Shown here: positions 8,760 through 16,819 of the stretch, piece by piece
How positions within the stretch are numbered: position 1 is the first letter of the stretch
How the letters are laid out: every line of letters begins with the position of its first letter
DNA from: Ammoniphilus oxalaticus
GTDB lineage: Bacteria > Bacillota > Bacilli > Aneurinibacillales > RAOX-1
Reading direction: 5' to 3'
Assembly (NCBI RefSeq): GCF_003609605.1
Contig: NZ_MCHY01000006.1
Coordinates: forward strand, 521,022-585,021
DNA length: 64,000 bases
Made by a program: the position numbers and the translations under genes
Notes under the pieces: model-generated
What the model saw: only the letters and a program-made list of their open reading frames with translations
The model's database searches: none
What the model was told of the DNA's origin: nothing

Positions 8760-9380
8760 ATGACTGTTGAAGAGGGACTGAATCAGGTAAAACAGGGTTT
8801 TCGATTGATGGAAGAAACCAGTAGTTTGATTAATCAAGCCATCTCAGATGCATTTTTATTTACTTGGCAATGGTGGTTAGGGATCGGATTGTTCATCGTT
8901 CCTTGGATTGTATGGTTTTTGCTCAGGAAAAAGGAAAGTACAGGACGGCTATTGGCAGCGGGAATGATTGCAATTATTATTGGTGTCACCATCGATATAT
9001 TTGCAGCAGGAATGGGGCTATGGTTATATCCAATGGATTTTATCCCCAATTCCCTGGCATTGTTCCTTCCTTATCATTTTTCAGTACTGCCAGTTGGTGT
9101 GATGTTTACTCTGCAAATCAGACCAAACTCTAATCCAATTGTTAAAGGAGTAATCTTTGCAGGATTAGGAGTCTTTATTGTTATGAGATTCTTTAGAATG
9201 ATTGACTTTTACAATCCGAAAGGATGGCCGTCTATCTATGATTTCTTTATTATGTTGATAATTTACTTAGTGGCATATCTGGTCACCAATATTCGTGGGT
9301 ATGAAAAGATTAGGTCTTCCGATAAAGGTGAACCCACCTATAATTTCAAGTTTTTGCAAAGAAAGCAAAAAGTACGTTAA
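8760..9380 (+). CDS. CBO0543-like membrane protein
   Basis: 206 residues with five or six hydrophobic helices. GGAAGAGG lies just before the ATG. The pattern WQWWLGIGLFIVPWIVWFLL, then a Asp-containing second helix (VTIDIFAAGMGLWLYP), and a later P-x-x-x-M/F segment agrees with the CBO0543 family, which is widespread in spore-forming Firmicutes and has no known function. It looks intact and is followed by a terminator, so it is probably cargo of the island rather than wreckage. Confidence 0.65.
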   Translation: MTVEEGLNQVKQGFRLMEETSSLINQAISDAFLFTWQWWLGIGLFIVPWIVWFLLRKKESTGRLLAAGMIAIIIGVTIDIFAAGMGLWLYPMDFIPNSLALFLPYHFSVLPVGVMFTLQIRPNSNPIVKGVIFAGLGVFIVMRFFRMIDFYNPKGWPSIYDFFIMLIIYLVAYLVTNIRGYEKIRSSDKGEPTYNFKFLQRKQKVR

Positions 9381-9403
9381 TCGTGTTAAATTTTCAGCAA
9401 CAG

Positions 9404-9429
9404 AAGCACTCCTATGGGGTGCTTTTTAT
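9404..9429 (+). terminator. Terminator after the CBO0543-like gene
   Basis: AAGCACTCC pairs with GGGTGCTT around a short loop and is followed by TTTAT. Confidence 0.7.
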
Positions 9430-9451
9430 CTTGTCGGAAAGCGGGTGTAAC

Positions 9452-9912
9452 ATGAAAAATCAATATTTCTTTACGGCGTCGGGAGCAATCGGCGCCTTTT
9501 TAGTTTCTTCATTTCACTTTTTATATGGCGAGGATCCTATTCGTTATTCGGCGTTATTTTTATACCTCATGCTGATTGTGATGGATTGGATTGGCGGGTC
9601 ACCGAGCGTCTAAGATCGATGGTTCATATGCTTCTGAATATGGAATTAAAGGAGCTTTGGGCGGTATTCCTGTTACTTGCCCCAGCGATGGGACATCTAA
9701 TTGATCAGATTATAAGTACTCCTAGCATTGCGTTCGGATTCTTAACCACTGCCTTCGCACTCCATATTGTTTATGGCAGTATAAAAATGTACAGTATGGC
9801 GGCTAATTTATGCGCTGTTAAAAAGACCGAAATAAAAAGAAAAAGCCACTTGCCAACATCTAAAAAAATACATACACTCCATTTGGGCATTACGTTCAGG
9901 GAGGGTATATAG
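9452..9912 (+). pseudogene. Frameshifted phage holin-family gene
   Basis: Frame 1 from the ATG reads MKNQYFFTASGAIGAFLVSS and a second helix ending in LYLMLIVMDWIGG, then breaks near 9605. The trace continues in another frame as ASKIDGSYASEYGIKGA, and in a third as APAMGHLIDQIISTPSIAFG and a last helix. This is the helix order of the toxin-secretion/phage lysis holin family (Phage_holin_4), about 140 residues when intact. At least two frameshifts inactivate it. Its usual amidase partner is absent. It supports a prophage origin for the island. Confidence 0.75.
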
Positions 9913-9924
9913 GAGATGTTAGCA

Positions 9925-11364
9925 ATGGCTGAAATTAATTATATCAGAGAAGAAACGAATACAAAAGGACGTTCTTATTCATCAGTTGCTGAGCAGATGA
10001 ACCGAGATCGACGAACCATTAAGAAATATTCAGAGATGGAAGACTTCAATCCGCAAGAACAGCTTGTTCAGACAAGAACGGCGCCTGTTATGGATCCAGT
10101 CAAACCAATTATCGATCAGTGGTTAGTAGAAGATATGGGGAAAAAGAAGAAGTTTAGAAGAACGGCAAAGCGAATCCATGATTTGCTTGTCAAAGAATAT
10201 GGATTCCAAGGATCCGATCGATCTGTTCGTGATTATGTAGCTAAAAGAAAGATAGTTCTATTAGAAGAAAGCGATGACGCATCTTTGCCGTTAGAAGCGA
10301 GGCCAGACACCGCGCAAGTAGACTTTGGAGAAGCTCCTTTTAAATATCGAGGAGAAGAAGTGGTGCGGCCTTATCTCGTTCTTTCTTTACCCTACAGCAA
10401 CGCATTCTTGTTTCAAGTATTTCCATCGGAGAATCGAGAATGTTTCTTGCAAGGGCTAACGAATATGTTTGCCTTTATGGAAGGCGCGCCGCATACGATT
10501 CGCTTTGACAACCTGTCGCCTGCCGTAAAGAAGGTATTGCCGAATGGTGAACGGCAATTAACCGATGAGTTTGCTCGGTTTGTCGCCCATTACGGTTTCC
10601 AATATGAATTCTGTAATCCTGGCAGTGGTAATGAAAAAGGGCATGTGGAGGTCATGGTGAAGTACATACGGAACAATTACCTGTTGCCGGAAGTGCATTA
10701 TGAGGATTTAAATGAGCTGAACGAGAGAGCTTTTAATTGGAGTGTCAATGATCGCGATCGAGCTCACTATAAGAAAGGTCTGCCGATTGCCGAACTCTAC
10801 TTGGCAGACAATGCCCGCTTTCTCCAATTACCTGGAAAACCATTTGAGTGCGTACGTTTTGAGCTGGTAAAAGCGGATAAGTATGGATTTGTTCGAATCG
10901 ATAAGAAGCAGTATTCGACTTCGCCGCGATTTGCGGGACAAAAGGTACGAGCAAAGCTTTCTTTTGACACCGTGACACTAGCAGTTGATGGCCAAACGAC
11001 CCAACGTCCTTAAATACAGTTCATTCTATGATCAACTGCCAGAAGAGTGGAAGCATTTCTTCAACGAATGCGCAGCGGAAGAGTAGCGAAACGCGCTTCA
11101 GCTCCTTTCCGTCATATTAAAAGAACAAAGTTTCTAGCTGTCTGCACAAGCCTTGAATATGGCATCGGAACATGGGCATCCAACAGTGGATGCGATTAAA
11201 CATGTGTATTACCAATTGGTGAATGGCAGAGGAATTCGAGAAACACTGCCCCTTCGGCCTTCCATTCCGAAAACGAAGCAAGCAGCAACGAGAGGGCTTT
11301 CCCATTATGATCAGCTCATGCTTCCTTCGGGAGCATTCCTGTTAGATGGTTTTTCAGGGTCTTG
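9925..11364 (+). mobile_element. istA: IS21-family element remnant: istA transposase with decayed C-terminus
   Basis: The open part reads as IstA up to 11013: an N-terminal helix-turn-helix (SYSSVAEQMNRDRRTIKKYS), then the DDE integrase core with AQVDFGEAPF (first Asp), RFDNLSPAV (second Asp region) and NEKGHVEVMVKYIRNN (Glu). AGGAG is 9 nt before the ATG at 9925. After 11013 the C-terminal part continues in shifted frames (PEEWKHFF, then HYDQLMLPS) to about 11364. No istB ATPase gene follows and no clear terminal repeats are seen, so the element is defective. Confidence 0.8.
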
Positions 11365-11395
11365 AACAAAAAAGAGCCCTCTTGGTATGATACGG

Positions 11396-11421
11396 GGTGT
11401 CAAATCTCGAGAATTGACACC
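11396..11421. repeat. 26-bp near-perfect palindrome before the IS110 fragment
   Basis: GGTGTCAA at 11396-11403 and TTGACACC at 11414-11421 flank TCTCGAGA, itself a palindrome. It may belong to the IS110 5' end or to an operator of lost DNA. Confidence 0.6.
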
Positions 11422-11448
11422 TAATTTGTAACCAAGGAGGACTCCAAA

Positions 11449-11646
11449 ATGGATTTTAAACAAAATCAAAGAATAAACAAGTCACTGAAAAAACACTAGT
11501 CATCGGTCTCGATATAGCAAAACGTATTCATTATGCATGCTTTGTTGATGATCGGGGACGGTTGCTCCAGAAATCAATTCCTATTTCACAGTCAAATGAA
11601 GGGTTTGAGTATTTCTACCATTGAATTCTTAACGCCCTAAAAGGAA
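11449..11646 (+). mobile_element. IS110-family transposase, N-terminal fragment
   Basis: An AAGGAGG site precedes the ATG at 11449. The first frame stops after 16 codons; a shifted frame then reads TLVIGLDIAKRIHYACFVDD and GRLLQKSIPISQSNEGFEYF, the N-terminal RuvC-like DEDD domain (GLDIAK motif) of IS110 transposases. The fragment ends where the IS3 element begins at 11647, so the IS3 insertion or a linked deletion removed the rest. Confidence 0.75.
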
Positions 11647-11722
11647 TGGATCGGATACACTTAGTTAGACAACTAAATTAAGGTCTTGTAGAATCAAACT
11701 AACAGAAACGAGGGGATCTACA

Positions 11723-12010
11723 ATGACCGAAAGAAGAGCAAGAAGAACGTTCACATCCGAATTTAAACACCAAATGGTGCAGCTATATGAGAATGGAAAA
11801 CCTAGAGCCGATATTATCCGTGAATATGAATTGAACGCGTCCACATTCGATCGATGGGTGACTCAAAGTCGTAATTCTGGATCTTTCAAAGAAAAAGATA
11901 ATCGTACGCCTGAAGAGGACGAGCTCATCAAGTTGCGTAAAGAAAATCAACGTCTAAAGATGGAGAAAGATATTTTAAAGCAAGCGGCGCTGATTATGGG
12001 ACGAAAATAG
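11723..12010 (+). CDS. IS3-family transposase OrfA
   Basis: 95 residues. A helix-turn-helix (FTSEFKHQMVQLYENGKPR, then YELNASTFDRWV) is followed by a leucine-zipper-like heptad region (LIKLRKENQRLKMEKDILKQ) that normally mediates OrfA dimer formation. OrfA binds the IS ends; fused to OrfB by programmed frameshifting it makes the active transposase. Here OrfB is broken, so at most a DNA-binding regulator is produced. Confidence 0.9.
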   Translation: MTERRARRTFTSEFKHQMVQLYENGKPRADIIREYELNASTFDRWVTQSRNSGSFKEKDNRTPEEDELIKLRKENQRLKMEKDILKQAALIMGRK

Positions 12011-12012
12011 AT

Positions 12013-12516
12013 GTGATTCGTAATAACGCTCACAACTATTCGGTATCAGCAATGTGCGACGTCCTACAAATACCAAGAAGTACCTACTACTATGAATCAA
12101 CCCAAAAGCCGTCTGAGGATGAACTCGTTGAGCAAATACGTGAGATCTTCTTTGCTAGCCGAAACAATTACGGCACACGTAAGATCAAGGTAGAGCTTAA
12201 GAAACGCGGACGTCGTTCAAGTCTTCCATACAGATCGCGGCAACGAATTTAAAAACAAACTTATAGATGATGTTTTAGAAACCTTTGAAATTAAAAGATC
12301 CCTCAGCATGAAAGGCTGTCCCTACGATATGCAGTAGCGGAAGCCATGTTTAAACTATTTAAAACCGAGTTTGCAAACCAAACTCATTTTGAAAGCCTGG
12401 AACAGCTCCAGCTTGAACTCAATGATTACGTTCATTGGTTCAACAAGATTAGAATCCATAGCAAGTTGGGATACATGAGCCCAGTTCAATACAGATTATT
12501 GAACATGAATAACTAG
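12013..12516 (+). pseudogene. IS3-family transposase OrfB with a large internal deletion
   Basis: The start encodes YSVSAMCDVLQIPRSTYYY and NYGTRKIKVELKKRG. At about 12208 the sequence jumps to VFHTDRGNEFKN in another frame, then GCPYD, AVAEAMFKLFKTEF and NDYVHWFNKIRIHSKLGYMS. Roughly 100-120 codons are missing, including the first catalytic Asp of the DDE core; a further frameshift or stop lies near 12335. It cannot transpose by itself. Confidence 0.85.
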
Positions 12517-12671
12517 AGCCGACAGGTAATCTCACTAAATGAAACTAGACCTTAAATAATCTGTTCAATTTACTGTTGACAGTCCAGCTTTTCCTTTGCT
12601 AACAATTGCATGCTTCATTAGTTAGCTTAAATACGCTGGAAGACAGCAATTGGACTAATTGTTATAACCCT

Positions 12672-13526
12672 TTATTTCAGTTTCGTTTTTGCATAGTCGT
12701 TGTCTGCTGCTGGATATTTACTTTGATCCCAAGTACGAGTTTCTAATAAATATTCAGAATTTCTTAAGAAGTAATTGTAATTAACAAAATCATCTTTATC
12801 TGAAGAGGTATCAGCAAAAGTAACATCCAAGTGGTAAAAGGATCCATCTAATTCAACCATATTCCAAGAATGTAAGCCTCCGCTATTAGTAATTCCGACG
12901 ATGTATATAGATTCAATACCAACTTTTTCCAATAGATAGTTTATAGTTCTAGTGTATCCATCGCAAACAGCAATACCATACATTATAGTACCGAAAGTAG
13001 TATATGAATCATTTGAAATCATCCTTGTGATGTAGCCCTCATAATCATAACTTGTGTTTAATACAACATAATTGTAAATAGCTTTTACCTTGTCGTAATC
13101 AGAATAGTGAGGTTGAATAATATTCTTTAAAATCGCATCCGTTCTTTTGTCCAGCAATTCATTTTTTTTCGATATGGTTTCCTCTGTGTAACGAAAGTTA
13201 AACTCAATATCCCTATTCGAATAAGTTATCCAGTTTTTAATGTAAAAGAGATTAGGGTCAGTATCAAGTATTGCCTGAATTAAATGTTTTACATCGAGAT
13301 AATCTACTTCTTTGTCATCAAAAAAACCATTTGGGTTTACAGTTGAAAGTGCTTCGTAAATTGAAGCGTAGGAATTGGGGTACATATCCTGTAATTCCTC
13401 TTTCGAAAAACCTGCTAAATTATAATTAGCTGATGCCACCTTACTAGTGAAATCAAAAAGCGATACAAAAAGGATCAACGTTGCTAAAGCTATATTTAAA
13501 GACACCTTGATTGATTTTTTATTCAT
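12672..13526 (-). CDS. Secreted transglutaminase-like (papain-fold) protein
   Basis: About 284 residues from the ATG at 13526, which has AGGTGGG about 9 nt upstream; the longer reading from 13634 lacks a site. A signal peptide is visible (NKKSIKVSLNIALATLILF ... ASA). The core has the Cys-His-Asp triad order of the transglutaminase-like fold: GIAVCDGYTRTINYLL (Cys), GLHSWNMVELDG (His) and FYHLDVTFAD (Asp). Such proteins are often cell-wall-associated peptidases or crosslinkers; the exact activity is unknown. It is intact inside the decayed island and flanked by IS remnants, so it was probably brought in as cargo. Confidence 0.75.
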   Translation of the reverse strand: MNKKSIKVSLNIALATLILFVSLFDFTSKVASANYNLAGFSKEELQDMYPNSYASIYEALSTVNPNGFFDDKEVDYLDVKHLIQAILDTDPNLFYIKNWITYSNRDIEFNFRYTEETISKKNELLDKRTDAILKNIIQPHYSDYDKVKAIYNYVVLNTSYDYEGYITRMISNDSYTTFGTIMYGIAVCDGYTRTINYLLEKVGIESIYIVGITNSGGLHSWNMVELDGSFYHLDVTFADTSSDKDDFVNYNYFLRNSEYLLETRTWDQSKYPAADNDYAKTKLK

Positions 13527-13748
13527 TAAACCGAATCCCACCTTTCCGCTAATCACTAAGAAATGGTAAGAACCTATGCATTGAGAGTTTTTCCATTCTC
13601 TTAATCTATTATTAATATATGAAAGGTGATTCATTGAGGATTGTGCTGAAGTCCTTGGATAATAAAAATGTTAATAGGATGAGGTGAAATTGAAAGATTT
13701 TTTAATGTGTGTTTTATTATGATAACGTTTTAGACACAAACTCAGAAA

Positions 13749-13946
13749 TTGATAGGAGGAATAGGTGATGAAGAAAAATGTGCTCGTTGGAGCAAAGAAA
13801 TTGAGAAGGAAGGTGAAGTTGTAGTTACTGATGCCATGGGGAGCAAGGATTTAGTTCATGTAGATTGCTTATATGATTATGTACTTAGGGCGAACAAGCA
13901 AGAATATTACGACAGCTTTGAAGACTATAGGAGAGAAAACGAGTAG
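13749..13946 (+). CDS. Small protein with a damaged zinc-knuckle motif (possible remnant)
   Basis: 65 codons in frame. The sequence EKCARWSKEIEKEGEVVV then DLVHVDCLYDYVL resembles small treble-clef or LIM-like zinc-binding proteins (C-x-x-C ... H-x-x-C), but the expected second Cys is Trp (CARW). AGGAGG overlaps the frame at 13755-13762, so the true start is unclear and the N-terminus may be lost. Probably a decayed or very small phage-type gene. Confidence 0.35.
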   Translation: MIGGIGDEEKCARWSKEIEKEGEVVVTDAMGSKDLVHVDCLYDYVLRANKQEYYDSFEDYRRENE

Positions 13947-13993
13947 TGTACTGTTAGTTGAAACACGGTACTTAAAAAAGGGGAGAAACAGAA

Positions 13994-14386
13994 ATGAAAA
14001 AGAAAATCACGATTTTTATTCTAGGTTTAATGACTATCTTACTATCCGCGTGTAGTACGGAATCGGATACGGTAAACCACAATATATCTAAGTCTGCAGA
14101 TTCATTCGAGGTAAACAGGAGGATAGTGTTCTTCAATGGCATAACAGACAAATACCTCCTAACCGTTGAGGGGTTGTGTTCATTGGATATCACTGGCGAT
14201 AAGGCGTTACGTGTGACATGCAAAGTTGGTGAAGGAGAGTACAAGCGCCATTACTTAGGGTTAAGTGATAATGTGAGTTATTTCGTAGAGCAAGTAGATT
14301 CAGCTAATGTTGATCCGTTTCATTATCGTGTGGTATTCAGGCCAGAATCAATTGTTCCTGATATAGACATTCAGACAAGTAAATAA
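13994..14386 (+). CDS. Phage-type beta-sandwich lipoprotein
   Basis: 130 residues with a clear lipoprotein signal (MKKKITIFILGLMTILLSAC; lipobox LSAC). The body (RRIVFFNGITDKYLLTVEG, VTCKVGEGEYKRHYLGLSDN, YFVEQVD, FHYRVVFRPESIVPDID) matches my recollection of a small lipoprotein found in tailed-phage and prophage genomes and annotated as beta-sandwich lipoprotein. Its role is unknown; superinfection exclusion or envelope modification are possibilities. GGGGAGA precedes the ATG. It supports a prophage origin for this part. Confidence 0.6.
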   Translation: MKKKITIFILGLMTILLSACSTESDTVNHNISKSADSFEVNRRIVFFNGITDKYLLTVEGLCSLDITGDKALRVTCKVGEGEYKRHYLGLSDNVSYFVEQVDSANVDPFHYRVVFRPESIVPDIDIQTSK

Positions 14387-14489
14387 AGCATTTGCAGTAC
14401 GAGCATAAACAGACATAAAAAATAGCCAGGACTTCCCGACTAATCTTTTCGACACATTAGATTATAGCATATATGGGAGGGGTCCGACT

Positions 14490-14687
14490 ATGAGATCACT
14501 AGATATAGAGGTAAACGATAGAAATAGGCTGGAATTTGATATAATGGATATACCGTCCAGTTGTGTGATTGTGATTTGCGAAGGGAAAGCAAAAGTCAGA
14601 GAGCTTCCTCCATTCGGTGAATATAGAATCTTAACATATCAGGGGAAGGTGAAGCGGATGAGAAGGGAAGAAGGGGAAGAGTTTTGA
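14490..14687 (+). CDS. XtrA/YqaO family phage protein
   Basis: 65 residues with GGGAGGGG 6-9 nt before the ATG. The C-terminal half, CEGKAKVRELPPFGEYRI then TYQGKVKRMRREEGEEF, agrees with the PBSX XtrA/YqaO family of short proteins encoded in the early/regulatory region of Bacillus prophages such as PBSX and skin. Function unknown. Its stop overlaps the start of the next gene by 4 bp, implying translational coupling. Confidence 0.65.
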   Translation: MRSLDIEVNDRNRLEFDIMDIPSSCVIVICEGKAKVRELPPFGEYRILTYQGKVKRMRREEGEEF

Positions 14688-15100
14688 GTATAATTAGGAT
14701 TGAAGGTACACGGCCAGCAGAGCTTGAGGAACAACAGATACTTGAGAAAATTGAAAACTTGTTATTAGAGCAACAAGTTCACACTTTGGAAAATACACTT
14801 TCCGATACAATTAGTTTCTTTTCAACTTGGACAGCAATGGCTGGAGTGTTTTTAGCGGCACTCTTGGTTATTGCAGGATGGATAATGAAAAGAGTTTTTG
14901 ATAAAAAACTAACTCAAGTTACGAATATATCATCTGATATAACTGGCAAATTTGAAGTTTTGAAAGATGTCGAACAAAAAGTAAATTCAAAATTCAATAC
15001 AATCCAAGAAATTAACGAGTATTTCATAAAGTCTAAAAAAGAATGGGAGAAAATTAAAGAAATACAAGATTTTCAGTATAAAGAAATAAACATTGGTTAA
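14684..15100 (+). CDS. Single-pass membrane protein with C-terminal coiled coil, truncated by an IS fragment
   Basis: 138 residues: a charged N-terminal helix rich in E and Q, one membrane segment (TAMAGVFLAALLVIAGWIM), then a long amphipathic helix with heptads (ITGKFEVLKDVEQKVNSKF). Its stop codon lies exactly at the boundary with the IS3 fragment (15098), so the natural C-terminus may be missing. TTG start, overlapping the XtrA-like gene. Not recognised further. Confidence 0.5.
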   Translation: MSIIRIEGTRPAELEEQQILEKIENLLLEQQVHTLENTLSDTISFFSTWTAMAGVFLAALLVIAGWIMKRVFDKKLTQVTNISSDITGKFEVLKDVEQKVNSKFNTIQEINEYFIKSKKEWEKIKEIQDFQYKEINIG

Positions 15101-15266
15101 TATCGGCTCTAGGTTTTCCATTCTCATATAGCTGCACCATTTGGTGTTTAAATTCGGATGTGAACGTTCTTCTTGCTCTTCTTTCGGTCATTGTAGATCC
15201 CCTCGTTTCTGTTAGTTTGATTCTACAAGACCTTAATTTAATTGTCTAACTAAGTGTATCCGATCT
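15098..15266 (-). mobile_element. IS3 left-end fragment, inverted copy
   Basis: On the minus strand these ~169 bp match the left end and first part of orfA of the IS3 element at 11647-11815 almost base for base, including GAAACGAGGGGATCTACA before the orfA ATG. Only the left end remains. The two copies are inverted relative to each other and enclose about 2.5 kb from the IS3 right end. Confidence 0.9.
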
Positions 15267-15518
15267 AACTACATAAATCGATAGATGTATAAATCTATAC
15301 CCGATACTAAAGGCTTGTATAGATTTTGTATAGCAGCCAATGCTAGGTTAGTAGTTAACAACACTTTACATCCTTCTTTTTTGGGGGAAGTGGGTTTACT
15401 GAGTATTAATTTATTCGTTTTGATGAATTAACGGAAGGTGAGAATTCTTTTATAAGTATAGTCGAGAAGAAAGGTTACATAGACGTTACTAAAAAGCTAT
15501 GGTATGTTGTTATTGCAT
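15267..15518 (+). other. Intergenic region with a short coding remnant
   Basis: No intact gene. A frame near 15417-15520 reads FIRFDELTEGENSFISIVE then KKLWYVVIA and ends at TAA with no start, and looks like the end of a lost gene. The rest is AT-rich with no clear signal. Confidence 0.35.
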
Positions 15519-15613
15519 AACCAGCAAGGGGCAAACTATTCGAAAGATTGGGACGCAAAGCTACAAATCTAAGGTATTTTATACTAAGATGGTTGAGCTA
15601 CCTGGATTTTACA
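15519..15613 (+). promoter_or_regulatory. Cyclic-di-GMP-I (GEMM) riboswitch 2, upstream of a SinI-like gene
   Basis: Conserved order: GGGGCAAAC, a helix capped by GAAA (CTATTC-GAAA-GATTGG), GGACGCAAAGCTA, then CTAA, loop, AGATGGTTG and GCTACCTGG. It is closer to the GEMM consensus (GGACGCAAAG) than element 1. One U-U mismatch occurs in the tetraloop helix. The ribosome site GAAGGGTGAG follows the aptamer within about 10 nt, so translational control is likely. Confidence 0.88.
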
Positions 15614-15631
15614 CTTGAAGGGTGAGAAATC

Positions 15632-15766
15632 ATGGTTAAAAAAGAGAAAGATAAAGAGGTGTTGGATCAAGAGTGGGTAAACTTAATCCTCGAGGCTAAG
15701 GAGATCGGGATATCGAAAGAGGAATTACGTGAATTTTTAATAAATAAGATGAGGATATCTGTTTAA
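15632..15766 (+). CDS. SinI-like antirepressor, copy 2 (c-di-GMP riboswitch-controlled)
   Basis: 44 residues, the same length as copy 1. The core VLDQEWVNLILEAKEIGIS then KEELREFLINK is very close to the B. subtilis SinI domain. Copies 1 and 2 share the MVKK start and the LD-x-EWV-x-LI-x-EAK frame but differ enough to be old paralogs. AAGGGTGAG lies 7 nt before the ATG. Directly behind c-di-GMP riboswitch 2 and tail-to-tail with a third SinI-like gene 21 bp away. Expected role: bind a SinR-type repressor and release biofilm or motility genes. Confidence 0.85.
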   Translation: MVKKEKDKEVLDQEWVNLILEAKEIGISKEELREFLINKMRISV

Positions 15767-15787
15767 TATAATTTCGTACTTGCATGT

Positions 15788-15949
15788 TTATTTTTTGAAA
15801 ATGCTTTCATTCTCTAGTACTTCATTTTTTTTTAATTTTAAGAAATCTCTAAAGTCTTCTTTTGATATATTTGAAGCCATCGCAAATTTAACCAATTTTA
15901 TAGTTTTTTCATCAAGATTATTATATATATTAAGATTGATTACATTCAC
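15788..15949 (-). CDS. Third SinI-like small protein
   Basis: 53 residues from a GTG at 15949, which has GGAGGTG 8 nt upstream; the longer frame to 15994 has no site. The core NLDEKTIKLVKFAMASNIS then KEDFRDFLKLKK keeps the SinI spacing (LD-E, A, NIS-x-E-x-F-R-x-FL) but lacks the EWV tryptophan. A lysine-rich tail follows. Promoter visible on the minus strand. No c-di-GMP riboswitch precedes it, unlike copies 1 and 2, so it would be expressed independently of c-di-GMP. It may bind a different SinR/SlrR-like partner. Confidence 0.65.
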   Translation of the reverse strand: MNVINLNIYNNLDEKTIKLVKFAMASNISKEDFRDFLKLKKNEVLENESIFKK

Positions 15950-15974
15950 GCACAATACACCTCCATATAAAAAG

Positions 15975-16004
15975 ACTATAGCATAATGGCTCATGTATCA
16001 GCAA
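15975..16004 (-). promoter_or_regulatory. Promoter of the third SinI-like gene
   Basis: On the minus strand TTGCTG (15999-16004) and TATAGT (15975-15980) are 18 bp apart, a good sigma-A-type promoter 25 bp before the GTG. Confidence 0.65.
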
Positions 16005-16067
16005 GGTCTTCGATGTTTACATAATATTGATGATTAAAACCTTAACATGATCTTTAGATTAAAGCCC

Positions 16068-16138
16068 GCTGGGTGATCGTGGATACAGAGAAGCAGGAAC
16101 GTGCTTATGTTTTTCAGCGGTGTCAGAAGAGAGTGTAA
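16068..16138 (+). repeat. ~72-bp repeat, copy A (coding remnant)
   Basis: Closely matches 17853-17925. In frame it reads RWVIVDTEKQERAYVFQRC then QKRV and a stop. Copy B encodes CQRC where copy A has FQRC, so the ancestral protein probably ended in a C-x-x-C zinc knuckle. No start codon or full gene remains. Confidence 0.75.
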
Positions 16139-16140
16139 GC

Positions 16141-16180
16141 AAAGATATAACCCCTACAAATGAGTGGGGGTTATATCTTT
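16141..16180 (+). terminator. Strong terminator after repeat copy A
   Basis: AAAGATATAACCCC (16141-16154) pairs perfectly with GGGGTTATATCTTT (16167-16180), followed by TGCT. It would serve the gene of which copy A is the last piece. Confidence 0.85.
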
Positions 16181-16268
16181 TGCTATGTCTTTATCTTAAA
16201 TAAAATTAGGGAACTTTTCCTAATGATTTTCGTCTATAATATAGATGTAAAATAATAGGAGGTTAGAA

Positions 16269-16712
16269 ATGCCGAAAATATTTCATTTTTGTATCATTGT
16301 TATAAGTTCTTTATCAGTTTTAGTAGGATGTGGTGCAAATTCTACAAGTAATACTGATGTGGAATTAAGTCCAACTTTTATTGTTGAAGGCTCAGAAATA
16401 CAAGGTATTGAAGGCAAGATCGCTATTTTTCCTTCAGAGTTTATTGCTGAACAGACGAATAAATATTTGTGGCATTTTTGGGGCGTGGGTGATGAGAGTT
16501 TTGAATTCAGGGTAGAGGCTATAGACATTCAAACAGGAGAAAAAATCAATCCATTCCCATTGGACGTTCCTACAAAGGTTTTGCCTAGTCCTCTTAGAGG
16601 AGCGGAGGCTACATCACCGTCATCTGTGACGCTTCCCAAATCAGGAATTTGGCAGTTAGATGCCTATGTGAATGAAGAATTATTTGGAAGCATAATAGTT
16701 GAAGTAAATTGA
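16269..16712 (+). CDS. Lipoprotein of the DUF4871 (YhfM-like) type
   Basis: 147 residues with signal peptide and lipobox (SVLVGC). The segments KYLWHFWGVGDESFEF, a PSSVTLPKSGIWQLDAYV stretch and the end LFGSIIVEVN agree with small DUF4871 lipoproteins such as YhfM, predicted beta-rich and exposed outside the membrane. AGGAGG precedes the ATG by 7 nt and a possible promoter (TATAAT near 16235) lies upstream. Own terminator. Function unknown. Confidence 0.65.
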   Translation: MPKIFHFCIIVISSLSVLVGCGANSTSNTDVELSPTFIVEGSEIQGIEGKIAIFPSEFIAEQTNKYLWHFWGVGDESFEFRVEAIDIQTGEKINPFPLDVPTKVLPSPLRGAEATSPSSVTLPKSGIWQLDAYVNEELFGSIIVEVN

Positions 16713-16717
16713 TAGGA

Positions 16718-16756
16718 AAAAATAAGCCTTCGCCATAACAGTGAGGGCTTATTTTT
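16718..16756. terminator. Bidirectional terminator between lipoprotein and LOG genes
   Basis: AAAAATAAGCC pairs with GGGCTTATTTTT around an imperfect loop, with A- and T-runs on both sides. Confidence 0.85.
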
Positions 16757-16819
16757 GAATTTAGTAAGAATAGTATATGTAGTTTTTTATTAAATCTGGC
16801 AAGTTGAATTGACCAACTT

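Larger units (their letters stand above)
11647..12586 (+). mobile_element. IS3-family element, internally deleted
   Basis: Left end TGGATCGGATACACTTAG and right end (reading inward) TGGACTGTCAACAGTAAATT are imperfect inverted repeats with the TG...CA ends usual in IS3. Inside are an intact orfA and a deleted orfB. The flanking bases GAA and GCT do not form a target duplication, so the surroundings have since changed. A fragment of the same left end lies inverted at 15098-15266. Confidence 0.75.

Noticed and set aside
12672..13634. Longer start (13634) for the transglutaminase-like gene
   Set aside because: It would put 36 polar residues before the signal peptide and has no ribosome site; the ATG at 13526 fits both.
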